From: Acidobacteriota bacterium | GTDB taxonomy: Bacteria; Acidobacteriota; HRBIN11 | Length of the DNA: 11,205 nucleotides | Assembly (NCBI GenBank): GCA_030550225.1 | Contig: JAUQPV010000063.1 | Location: forward strand, 1-11,205 | Reading direction: 5' to 3' | In this document: positions 5,659 through 11,205 of the stretch, piece after piece | Layout of the letters: every line of letters starts with the position of its first letter | Position numbering within the stretch: position 1 is the stretch's first letter | Notes under the pieces: generated by a model | The model's input: the letters and a program-made list of their open reading frames with translations, nothing else | Database searches by the model: none | What the model was told of the DNA's origin: nothing | Translations under genes and position numbers: made by a program

Positions 5659-6174
5659 ATGACGTTTCAGACGTTTCACCTGATTGCCTTCGTCCTATGC
5701 AGTCTGGCCGCCGTCGGGGGTGCCCTGGGGGTCGTCTTGGAGCGGCGGGCCTTCTATTCAGGCCTGGCGCTGGCCCTTTCGATCTTGGCCGTGGCCGGCC
5801 TCTTTGCTCTATTGGGGGCGACGTTCCTGGCGGTCCTGCAGGTCCTGATTTACGTCGGCGCCGTCGCCGTCATCTTCCTCTTCGTCGTGGGTTTCCTGGG
5901 CGTTTACACGGAAGCGGAACGACGGCTCCGCCGGCGTTATCTCCTCGTCGGGGCGGCCACGACGGCCGCGGCCCTGGGCTTTATCCTTTTACAGGTCTGG
6001 CGGGCTTTGCGAGAAGTGACGCCGGCCGTGGCACCGGGCGTCACCGGGGACGTGCGCGCCTTTGCAGAGGCCCTCTTTGAACGGTTCGCCCTGCCCCTGG
6101 AGTTGACGTCCCTGTTCTTCCTGATCGCCCTGGTCGCGGCCGTGTATCTGACCCGGGGGAGGCGGGTGCCGTGA
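5659..6174 (+). CDS. nuoJ: NADH-quinone oxidoreductase subunit J
   Basis: The 171-residue protein has five hydrophobic helices and the hallmark NuoJ segment GATFLAVLQVLIYVGAVAVI beginning at about residue 53. NuoJ is a membrane-arm subunit of complex I; its third helix contains the pi-bulge that links quinone chemistry to the proton channels. Length matches the family (about 165-200). The start ATG 5659 has AGGGG 8 nt upstream and lies downstream of the promoter candidate. The stop overlaps the GTG start of nuoK. This is the first gene of the cluster; nuoA-I are not upstream. Confidence 0.93.
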   Translation: MTFQTFHLIAFVLCSLAAVGGALGVVLERRAFYSGLALALSILAVAGLFALLGATFLAVLQVLIYVGAVAVIFLFVVGFLGVYTEAERRLRRRYLLVGAATTAAALGFILLQVWRALREVTPAVAPGVTGDVRAFAEALFERFALPLELTSLFFLIALVAAVYLTRGRRVP

Positions 6175-6503
6175 GCGCTTCGTGGCTTTTGGCTTATGTC
6201 ACGATGGGGGCCCTGCTGTTCGGTATCGGGGTCGTCGGCTTCCTTGTTCGGCGGAACCTGATCGTCCTCTTTATGTGTATCGAACTCATGCTGAACGGGG
6301 TCAACTTGACGCTGACGGCCTTTTCCCGGTACCACGGCTCGGTCGACGGCCAGGTCATCGCCTCGATGGTCATCGTCTTGGCCGCTTCCGAGGCGGCCGT
6401 CGGCCTGGCCCTGCTGGTCATGATTTTCCGGCACCTGCGGACGTTAGACACGGAGGCCTTCACGCGCTTGGGGGAGGCAAAGACCATAGACCACGGACCA
6501 TGA
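6171..6503 (+). CDS. nuoK: NADH-quinone oxidoreductase subunit K
   Basis: The 110-residue protein has three membrane helices with the two essential membrane glutamates: E38 in FMCIELMLN and E74 in LAASEAAVGLAL. These correspond to the conserved residues of the E/K proton channel of complex I. It starts at GTG 6171, overlapping the nuoJ stop (GTGA), with GGGAGG 8 nt upstream. The family is usually about 100 residues. The extra C-terminal residues K104 to P110 (KTIDHGP) and the TGA stop are encoded by heptamer repeats AAAGACC, ATAGACC, ACGGACC, which suggests that an inserted repeat supplied a new C-terminus. Confidence 0.95.
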   Translation: MSASWLLAYVTMGALLFGIGVVGFLVRRNLIVLFMCIELMLNGVNLTLTAFSRYHGSVDGQVIASMVIVLAASEAAVGLALLVMIFRHLRTLDTEAFTRLGEAKTIDHGP

Positions 6504-6588
6504 CCTTGTGGGGGTCGCGGAGTACCCTCACCCGAGATGCGGCAGACTTGGCCTTCAAAAGGCCTATGGTCTAAGGTCCATGGTCTTT
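6479..6588. repeat. Hairpin element of inverted family-1 heptamers between nuoK and nuoL
   Basis: Left arm: AAAGACC, ATAGACC, ACGGACC, then ATGACC (6479-6505). Right arm: GGCCTAT, GGTCTAA, GGTCCAT, GGTCTTT (6561-6588). The outer 14 bases of the two arms pair with one mismatch. The enclosed space is about 55 bp. The left arm is inside the nuoK reading frame; the right arm is about 33 bp before the chosen nuoL start. Two copies of ACCGAAC (6603-6616) follow. Confidence 0.75.
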
Positions 6589-6621
6589 TCTGAACGCCCA
6601 AGACCGAACACCGAACCTGTC

Positions 6622-8508
6622 ATGACGGTCCATGAAGTCCTGATCCTTACGTCCTGGTTAGCCCCTCTGGCGAGCCTGCTGGTGAACTTTGTGGCTGGCC
6701 TCGTGAGACCCCGATTGTGGGACGAGCGGTGGGTCGGCTGGACGGCCGTGGCCGGGCCGGCGCTGTCGTTGGCCTGCGGTGTGGCCCTCTTGGGGATGTA
6801 TCTTCAGACAGGAGACGGCGTCTGGCATGCGGCGCTGTGGCGGTGGATGGCCACGGCCGACTTTACGTGGCCCCTCCGGCTCCATGTCGATGCCCTCACG
6901 ATTGTCATGCTCTTGACGGTCACCGGCGTGAGTACCCTGATCCACGCTTACTCCATCGGGTACATGCGGGGTGATGCCGGGTACCGACGGTACTTCATCT
7001 ACCTGAACCTGTTTGTCTTCATGATGCTCCTGCTGGTGATGGCCGACCATCTGGCCCTGATGTTCGTCGGCTGGGAGGGCGTCGGCCTGTGTTCGTACCT
7101 CTTGATCGCCCACTGGATGGAACGACCGGCGGCGGCGACGGCCGGTCGGAAGGCCTTCGTCGTCAACCGGGTCGGCGACGCCGGTTTCCTGATCGGGATC
7201 TTCCTGCTGGCCGCCTCGGCGGGGGTCATCGACTGGGAGGGCCTGCAGACGTGGGCGGTAGGGGCGCCGGCGGGCCTCGTGGCGGGGGCGGCCCTGGCGT
7301 TGTTCGTCGGGGCGACGGGCAAGTCGGCTCAGATTCCGCTGTACGTTTGGCTCCCGGACGCCATGGAGGGTCCGACGCCGGTCAGCGCCCTGATCCATGC
7401 GGCTACGATGGTCACGGCCGGCGTGTACATGGTCGTGCGCTTGCACTTTCTGTACGACCGAGCCCCGGCCGTCCAGGCCATCGTCGTGGCCGTCGGCCTG
7501 GCGACGGCCCTGTATGCGGCCGTCGTCGCTGTGGCCCAGACGGAGATGAAAAAGGTCCTGGCCTTCTCGACGATCAGCCAGATCGGCTACATGTTCGTGG
7601 GGGCTGGCCTGGGTGCTTACGTGGCGGCCATCTTTCACCTGGTGACCCACGCCTTCTTTAAGGCCCTCCTGTTTCTGGCGACGGGCAACGTCATGCACGC
7701 CACGGGCGACGAGCAAGACATCTGGCGCCTGGGCCGTCTCCGGAAGGCGCTCCCGGTGACCGAACGGCTGTTTCTCATCGGGGCCCTGACGTTGGCGGGC
7801 CTCCCGCCCCTGGCGGCCTTCTTCAGCAAGGAAGCCATCCTCACGACGGCCTGGGCGTCCCGCCCCGTCGTGTGGGGCCTGGCGTGGCTGACCGCCGGGA
7901 TCACGGCCTTCTATGCGATCCGCCTGTGGGTCGTCCCCTTCCACCAGGACCGGACGCCGCCGGGCCACCCCCATGAAGCCCCCCAGGGTATGCGGTGGCC
8001 CCTGTACGTCTTGGCCGGCGGGAGCGTCCTCGGCGGGCTGTTGGGCCTCCCCGGGGCGAGCCTCCTGGACCGTGCGCTTCATGGCTGGCACCGCCCCCTC
8101 ACCGTGACCCTTGGGACGGAAGCCCTCCTGGGCCTGGCCGGTCTGACGGCCGCCGTCGTCGGGAGCGGTCTGGCCTATTGGGTGTACCTCACGGGGTGGG
8201 AGCGCTGGCGGCCTCGGCTGGACCGCTGGGCCCGGGTCCAGGGAATCTTTCTGCGCCAGTTGGGCTGGAACGAGCTCTACGAACTCTTGTGGAGCCGGCC
8301 TCTCCTGTGGCTATCCGAGCGGGTCGTATTCGGCTTCTTGGACGTGCGGGTCATCGACGGCCTCCTGGACGGAAGCGCCCGGACCTTGGGTGCAGTGGCC
8401 CGCCAGGCGGGCCGTATCCAAACAGGGAACCTAAAGATCTACGCCTATGTCATGCTCTTGGGAATCTTGCTCCTGCTGGCCTATCTGTACGGGATCCGGG
8501 GCAAGTGA
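6622..8508 (+). CDS. nuoL: NADH-quinone oxidoreductase subunit L
   Basis: This 628-residue protein has about 16 membrane segments and is the distal antiporter-like subunit of complex I. Key charged residues of the proton path are present: E152 in VGWEGVGLCSYLLI, K234 in GKSAQIPLYVWLPDAM, H259 in LIHAATM, H343 and K347 in VTHAFFKALLF, and K403 in FFSKEAIL. The C-terminal part has the expected long amphipathic region followed by a final membrane helix (YVMLLGILLLLAYLYGI). The frame stays open back to 6508 through the heptamer element. I chose ATG 6622 because MTVHEVLILTSWLAPLASLL is a standard N-terminus. No strong ribosome binding site precedes it, so the exact start is uncertain. Confidence 0.93.
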   Translation: MTVHEVLILTSWLAPLASLLVNFVAGLVRPRLWDERWVGWTAVAGPALSLACGVALLGMYLQTGDGVWHAALWRWMATADFTWPLRLHVDALTIVMLLTVTGVSTLIHAYSIGYMRGDAGYRRYFIYLNLFVFMMLLLVMADHLALMFVGWEGVGLCSYLLIAHWMERPAAATAGRKAFVVNRVGDAGFLIGIFLLAASAGVIDWEGLQTWAVGAPAGLVAGAALALFVGATGKSAQIPLYVWLPDAMEGPTPVSALIHAATMVTAGVYMVVRLHFLYDRAPAVQAIVVAVGLATALYAAVVAVAQTEMKKVLAFSTISQIGYMFVGAGLGAYVAAIFHLVTHAFFKALLFLATGNVMHATGDEQDIWRLGRLRKALPVTERLFLIGALTLAGLPPLAAFFSKEAILTTAWASRPVVWGLAWLTAGITAFYAIRLWVVPFHQDRTPPGHPHEAPQGMRWPLYVLAGGSVLGGLLGLPGASLLDRALHGWHRPLTVTLGTEALLGLAGLTAAVVGSGLAYWVYLTGWERWRPRLDRWARVQGIFLRQLGWNELYELLWSRPLLWLSERVVFGFLDVRVIDGLLDGSARTLGAVARQAGRIQTGNLKIYAYVMLLGILLLLAYLYGIRGK

Positions 8509-8599
8509 GGGAATTCGGGGGGTCGTAGACCTGAGTTTTCGAAAGACCCCGGCATGGGGCTCTGACCCAGCACCCGAAACCAAATGCAGGAGGTGACAG

Positions 8600-9241
8600 A
8601 TGGCGGCAACCCTGGAAGAACGCGTGGCTTACCTGGAAGGCCGTGTCGAGGAACAGTCCCGACTGGGGGCTGAGCTACGGGAGATGGTGTTCCACTTAGA
8701 CCAGAAGGTCGACCGGTTTCGAGAGGAATTGGTCGCTGAGATTCGGGCCGTCGACCAGAAGGTCGACCGATTTCGGGAGGAGTTGATGGCCCAGATGCAG
8801 GCTCTGGACCAGCGGCTGTCGGCTGAGATTCGGGCCGTCGACCAGAAGGTCGACCGGTTTCGAGAGGAATTGGTCGCTGAGATTCGGGCCGTCGACCAGA
8901 AGGTCGACCGATTTCGGGAGGAGTTGATGGCCCAGATGCAGGCTCTGGACCAGCGGCTGTCGGCTGAGATTCGGGCCGTCGACCAGAAGGTCGACCGGTT
9001 TCGAGAGGAATTGGTCGCCGAGATTCGGGCCGTCGACCAGAAAGTCGACCGGTATCGGGAAGAGTTGTTAGCTCAGATGCAAGCCCTCGATCAGCGGCTG
9101 TCGGCCCGGATCCAGAGCTTAGAGCAGAAGGTTCGGGACTTGGACCAGCGGATGGCCCGGTACTTCATATGGATGGTAGGCCTTCAGTTTGCGACGTTGG
9201 CAACCATCATCAGTCTACTTTTGAGCCTATTGCTTCGGTAA
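8600..9241 (+). CDS. Tail-anchored coiled-coil protein with internal 47-residue repeats, inside the nuo cluster
   Basis: The 213-residue product is almost entirely a charged coiled coil, ending in a hydrophobic helix (about 188-212, YFIWMVGLQFATLATIISLL) with only a terminal arginine after it. It is therefore probably anchored in the membrane by its C-terminus, with the coil in the cytoplasm. Residues 34-80, 81-127 and 128-174 are three near-identical 47-residue units, each built as 18 + 18 + 11 residues (VDQKVDRFREEL, VDQKVDRFREEL, LDQRLSAEIRA). The 18- and 11-residue steps suggest a mixed heptad/hendecad coil. General architecture resembles CCDC90/DUF1640-type proteins, but no function is known to me. 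Translation signals are excellent: AGGAGGTGA is placed 3 nt before ATG 8600. It lies 91 bp after nuoL and 197 bp before nuoM. Confidence 0.85.
   Translation: MAATLEERVAYLEGRVEEQSRLGAELREMVFHLDQKVDRFREELVAEIRAVDQKVDRFREELMAQMQALDQRLSAEIRAVDQKVDRFREELVAEIRAVDQKVDRFREELMAQMQALDQRLSAEIRAVDQKVDRFREELVAEIRAVDQKVDRYREELLAQMQALDQRLSARIQSLEQKVRDLDQRMARYFIWMVGLQFATLATIISLLLSLLLR
8699..9121 (+). repeat. Three tandem 141-bp in-frame repeats in the coiled-coil gene
   Basis: Period is 141 bp (47 codons). Positions 8699-8877 are identical to 8840-9018, a 179-bp perfect overlap that exceeds one full unit. The third unit then diverges progressively, with many silent changes (for example ttgttagctcag for ttgatggcccag). 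This indicates recent unequal exchange in the 5' part. Confidence 0.9.
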
Positions 9242-9260
9242 GGCGAGCGGGTCGAGGCCC

Positions 9261-9278
9261 AGGCAAGAGTGCTTGCCT
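9261..9278 (+). terminator. Hairpin after the coiled-coil gene, possible terminator or attenuator
   Basis: AGGCAAG-AGTG-CTTGCCT is a perfect 7-bp stem with a 4-nt loop, 20 bp after the coiled-coil stop codon. No T-run follows. A second hairpin, CAGGAC-GATA-GTCCTG, lies at 9331-9346. They occupy the 197-bp gap before nuoM, where no gene is visible. Confidence 0.35.
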
Positions 9279-9438
9279 CGTCTGGCCGCAGTAAGGTGGT
9301 CACGGGATGGCTTAAGCCCTTGGTCCGGTTCAGGACGATAGTCCTGCGTCCCGCAAGACTCAGGATACTTCCCTGGGGTCGGATTTCGACGCCGGGCTCT
9401 GGAGCCTGGACTCCATCCAAGGCGAACGGGAGACGGAC

Positions 9439-10941
9439 ATGCGAGCGTGGCCGGTCCTAAGCACGATCCTCTGGTGGCCGACGCTGGGCGCCCTCGTCAT
9501 CGGTTTCCTTCGTTGGCTGGAAGCCCTGCGGGGCAAGGCCTGGCCGCAGGACCTCTATCGGCAGGCGGCCCTCTTCTTTTCGGGAACGGCTTTCCTAATG
9601 GTGCTCCCTGTCGTGGTCTTTTTCCACACGGGCTATTCAGGGCTTCAATTTGAGGAACAGGTCCGTTGGATCCCCGAGTGGGGCATTTCTTACGCTCTCG
9701 GCGTGGACGGCCTGAACGTGCTTCTCGTGGGCCTGACGGCCCTCCTGGTCCCCGTCGCGGTCCTGTCGGCCTGGCAGGAGGTCCGCGAGCACGTCGCCGG
9801 CTTTTACGCTGTTCTTCTTTTTTTGGAAACGGCCCTCTTCGGTGTATTCCTGGCGGCCGACCTCTTGATGTTTTACGTCTTCTGGGAACTCGTGTTGGTC
9901 CCGATGTGCTTCATCATCTTCGTGTGGGGCGGGCCTCGGCGGGTCTATGCGGCCTTTAAGTTCTTGCTGTACACCTTCGCGGGTTCCCTCTTCATGTTGG
10001 CTGGGATCGTCTACCTGTATGTTCGGACGGGCGGCCAGTCGCTCCTGTATAGCGATATCCTCCAGGTCCTGCAGACGACCCACCCCCTGTCGCTTCGGGA
10101 GGAAGTCCTCCTGTTTCTGGCCTTTGCCATCGCCTTTGCCGTGAAGGTCCCGATGGTCCCCCTCCACATGTGGCTACCGGCAGCCCACGTGGAGGCCCCG
10201 ACGTCGGGGAGCGTCCTCCTGGCGGGCGTCCTCCTCAAGATGGGGACGTACGGTCTCCTCCGGTTTTGCGTGCCTTTATTCCCTCAGGCCGTCCCTAAAT
10301 TTCAGGCGGCGATGGTCGCCTTAGGCGTCGTCGGCGTCATCTATGGGGCCTGGGCGGCCCTGGCTCAGACGGACATGAAGCGGCTGGTCGCCTACTCGAG
10401 TATCAGCCACCTGGGCCTTATCGTGGCGGGGATCTTTGCGCTGGAGCCCACGGCCGTGCAGGGGGCCATCCTCCAGATGGTCAACCACGGGATCAGTACG
10501 GGGGGCCTCTTCGTCCTGGTCGGGCTTCTGTACGAGCGGCGGCACACTCGGGAGATGGACGCCTACGGGGGCGTGGCCCACGTCCTCCCGCGGTATGCGG
10601 CCGTGTTCTTGGTCGTCCTCCTGTCGTCCATCGGACTGCCTTTCCTGAACGGCTTTGTCGGAGAGTTCCTGATCTTCTGGGGTGCCTTCCGACGGTACCC
10701 CGTGGCGACGGCCCTGGCCGTGACGGGTGTCATCTGGAGCGCCGTCTACATGCTGAGGATGTATCAACGCGTCATGCATGGCCCCGTGACCCGTGAGGAA
10801 AACCGTCGGTTGACCGACATGAAGCCCCATGAGTGGGCCGCTACGGTACCCCTTCTGGTCCTGGCCGTCTGGATCGGCGTATGGGCAACGCCGTTCCTGG
10901 AGCGCACCCAGACGGCCCTCCGGTGGATCATCCGGCAATAA
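9439..10941 (+). CDS. nuoM: NADH-quinone oxidoreductase subunit M
   Basis: The 500-residue protein has about 14 membrane helices and is the middle antiporter-like subunit of complex I. Expected channel residues are present: E150 in VFWELVLVPMCFI, K236 in FAVKVPMVPLHMWLP, H350 in MVNHGIS, and E409 in GFVGEFLIFWG, the last matching the terminal glutamate typical of NuoM rather than NuoL or NuoN. The segment HVEAPTSGSVLLAGVLLKMGTYGL is also diagnostic. Length is normal. Start ATG 9439 has GGGAG 6 nt upstream. It is separated from nuoL by the coiled-coil gene. Confidence 0.95.
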   Translation: MRAWPVLSTILWWPTLGALVIGFLRWLEALRGKAWPQDLYRQAALFFSGTAFLMVLPVVVFFHTGYSGLQFEEQVRWIPEWGISYALGVDGLNVLLVGLTALLVPVAVLSAWQEVREHVAGFYAVLLFLETALFGVFLAADLLMFYVFWELVLVPMCFIIFVWGGPRRVYAAFKFLLYTFAGSLFMLAGIVYLYVRTGGQSLLYSDILQVLQTTHPLSLREEVLLFLAFAIAFAVKVPMVPLHMWLPAAHVEAPTSGSVLLAGVLLKMGTYGLLRFCVPLFPQAVPKFQAAMVALGVVGVIYGAWAALAQTDMKRLVAYSSISHLGLIVAGIFALEPTAVQGAILQMVNHGISTGGLFVLVGLLYERRHTREMDAYGGVAHVLPRYAAVFLVVLLSSIGLPFLNGFVGEFLIFWGAFRRYPVATALAVTGVIWSAVYMLRMYQRVMHGPVTREENRRLTDMKPHEWAATVPLLVLAVWIGVWATPFLERTQTALRWIIRQ

Positions 10942-10965
10942 GCCGGTAGGACGAAACAGGGTCTT

Positions 10966-10981
10966 AGGGGCGCTGTCCCCT
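10966..10981 (+). other. Small hairpin between nuoM and nuoN
   Basis: AGGGG-CGCTGT-CCCCT makes a 5-bp GC-rich stem in the 87-bp gap. Without a T-run it is more likely an RNA-stability or pausing element than a terminator, if it acts at all. Confidence 0.25.
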
Positions 10982-11028
10982 CGACTTCATCGCCTTACTG
11001 CCTGGTTGCCCATTCTCGGAAGGGACCC

Positions 11029-11205
11029 GTGCAGACGTTGATGACTTGGTGGACGCAAACGCAGGGATGGGCCCTCCTCCCGGCGGGCCTCTTCGTCGTC
11101 TTGGCCGCCGTCCTCCTGATCGTCGAGGCCTGGCGACCCGAATGGCTCCGGTGGCTGTACTATGGGGTCGTCCTCGGCCTGATCGGTCTTATCTTTATCA
11201 CATTC
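11029..11205 (+). CDS. nuoN: NADH-quinone oxidoreductase subunit N, N-terminal part (cut by the window edge)
   Basis: Fifty-nine codons are visible, with a first membrane helix (ALLPAGLFVVLAAVLLIVEAW, about residues 15-35 in two overlapping parts) and the start of a second (YYGVVLGLIGLIFI). LLP followed by a hydrophobic helix ending in an acidic residue is the usual NuoN N-terminus, and the place directly after nuoM supports the name. GTG 11029 is chosen because GGAAGG ends 5 nt upstream; an in-frame ATG at 11041 is the alternative. The rest lies beyond the right edge. Confidence 0.8.
   Translation, partial: MQTLMTWWTQTQGWALLPAGLFVVLAAVLLIVEAWRPEWLRWLYYGVVLGLIGLIFITF

Noticed and set aside
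6508..6621. 38-residue N-terminal extension of NuoL
   Set aside because: It would be encoded by the hairpin repeat and lacks NuoL similarity; MTVHEVLILTSWLAP at 6622 is the normal beginning.
6658..8091. 477-codon open frame on the minus strand
   Set aside because: It lies wholly opposite nuoL, whose motifs are unmistakable. Its product is rich in G, R, H, Q and D, as expected for an antisense shadow in GC-rich DNA.
8518..8551. GGGGTC ... GACCCC pairing after nuoL as a terminator
   Set aside because: The stem is 6 bp with a loop of about 20 nt and no T-run, so it is too weak to call.
1..11205. tRNA, rRNA, riboswitch, transposase or phage genes
   Set aside because: I looked on both strands and saw no cloverleaf, conserved rRNA segment, transposase motif or integrase. 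Short structured RNAs cannot be excluded by eye.

Overview
The window is GC-rich bacterial chromosome with short intergenic spaces. Protein composition (rich in R, L, V, E and W) and many GTG starts would suit an uncultivated, possibly thermophilic bacterium. That placement is inference; no marker here fixes the phylum.

Layout. Positions 1 to about 5377 are read on the minus strand. From right to left they hold: a small single-pass membrane protein translationally coupled to a CcmA-like ABC ATPase; a tryptophan-rich protein of unknown function; a coiled-coil protein with a PD-(D/E)XK nuclease-like C-terminus, in a tight pair with a single-domain VKOR-like quinone-dependent disulfide oxidase; a metal-dependent amidohydrolase; and a TrmJ-type tRNA methyltransferase cut by the left edge. 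From 5567 onward the plus strand carries a promoter candidate and the membrane-arm genes of respiratory complex I in the order nuoJ, nuoK, nuoL, nuoM, nuoN (nuoN cut by the right edge). A tail-anchored coiled-coil gene sits between nuoL and nuoM. The cluster starts at nuoJ behind its own promoter, with divergent unrelated genes upstream, so nuoA-I, if present, must be elsewhere.

How the genes work together. NuoJ, K, L, M and N form the proton-pumping membrane arm of NADH:quinone oxidoreductase. The VKOR-like protein would use quinone to drive disulfide formation in the cell envelope. The CcmA-like ATPase with its CcmI/SHOCT-like partner hints at cytochrome c maturation, although no permease (CcmB) is visible.

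Most unusual content. The spaces between genes are filled with degenerate 7-bp tandem repeats of at least three sequence families, usually arranged as facing inverted arms. Pairs lie at 715-742/1065-1092, 854-888/957-983, 4148-4167/4495-4522 and 6479-6505/6561-6588; a single array lies at 1987-2028. Several abut or encode the 3' ends of genes, including the last residues of NuoK and of the CcmA-like protein. The 4146-4522 element also encloses an array of six small hairpins whose stems differ but whose loops share a GTSAY-like core. Two coiled-coil genes carry long, nearly identical in-frame DNA repeats (103 bp with a 159-bp offset; 179 bp with a 141-bp period), which indicates recent internal duplication.
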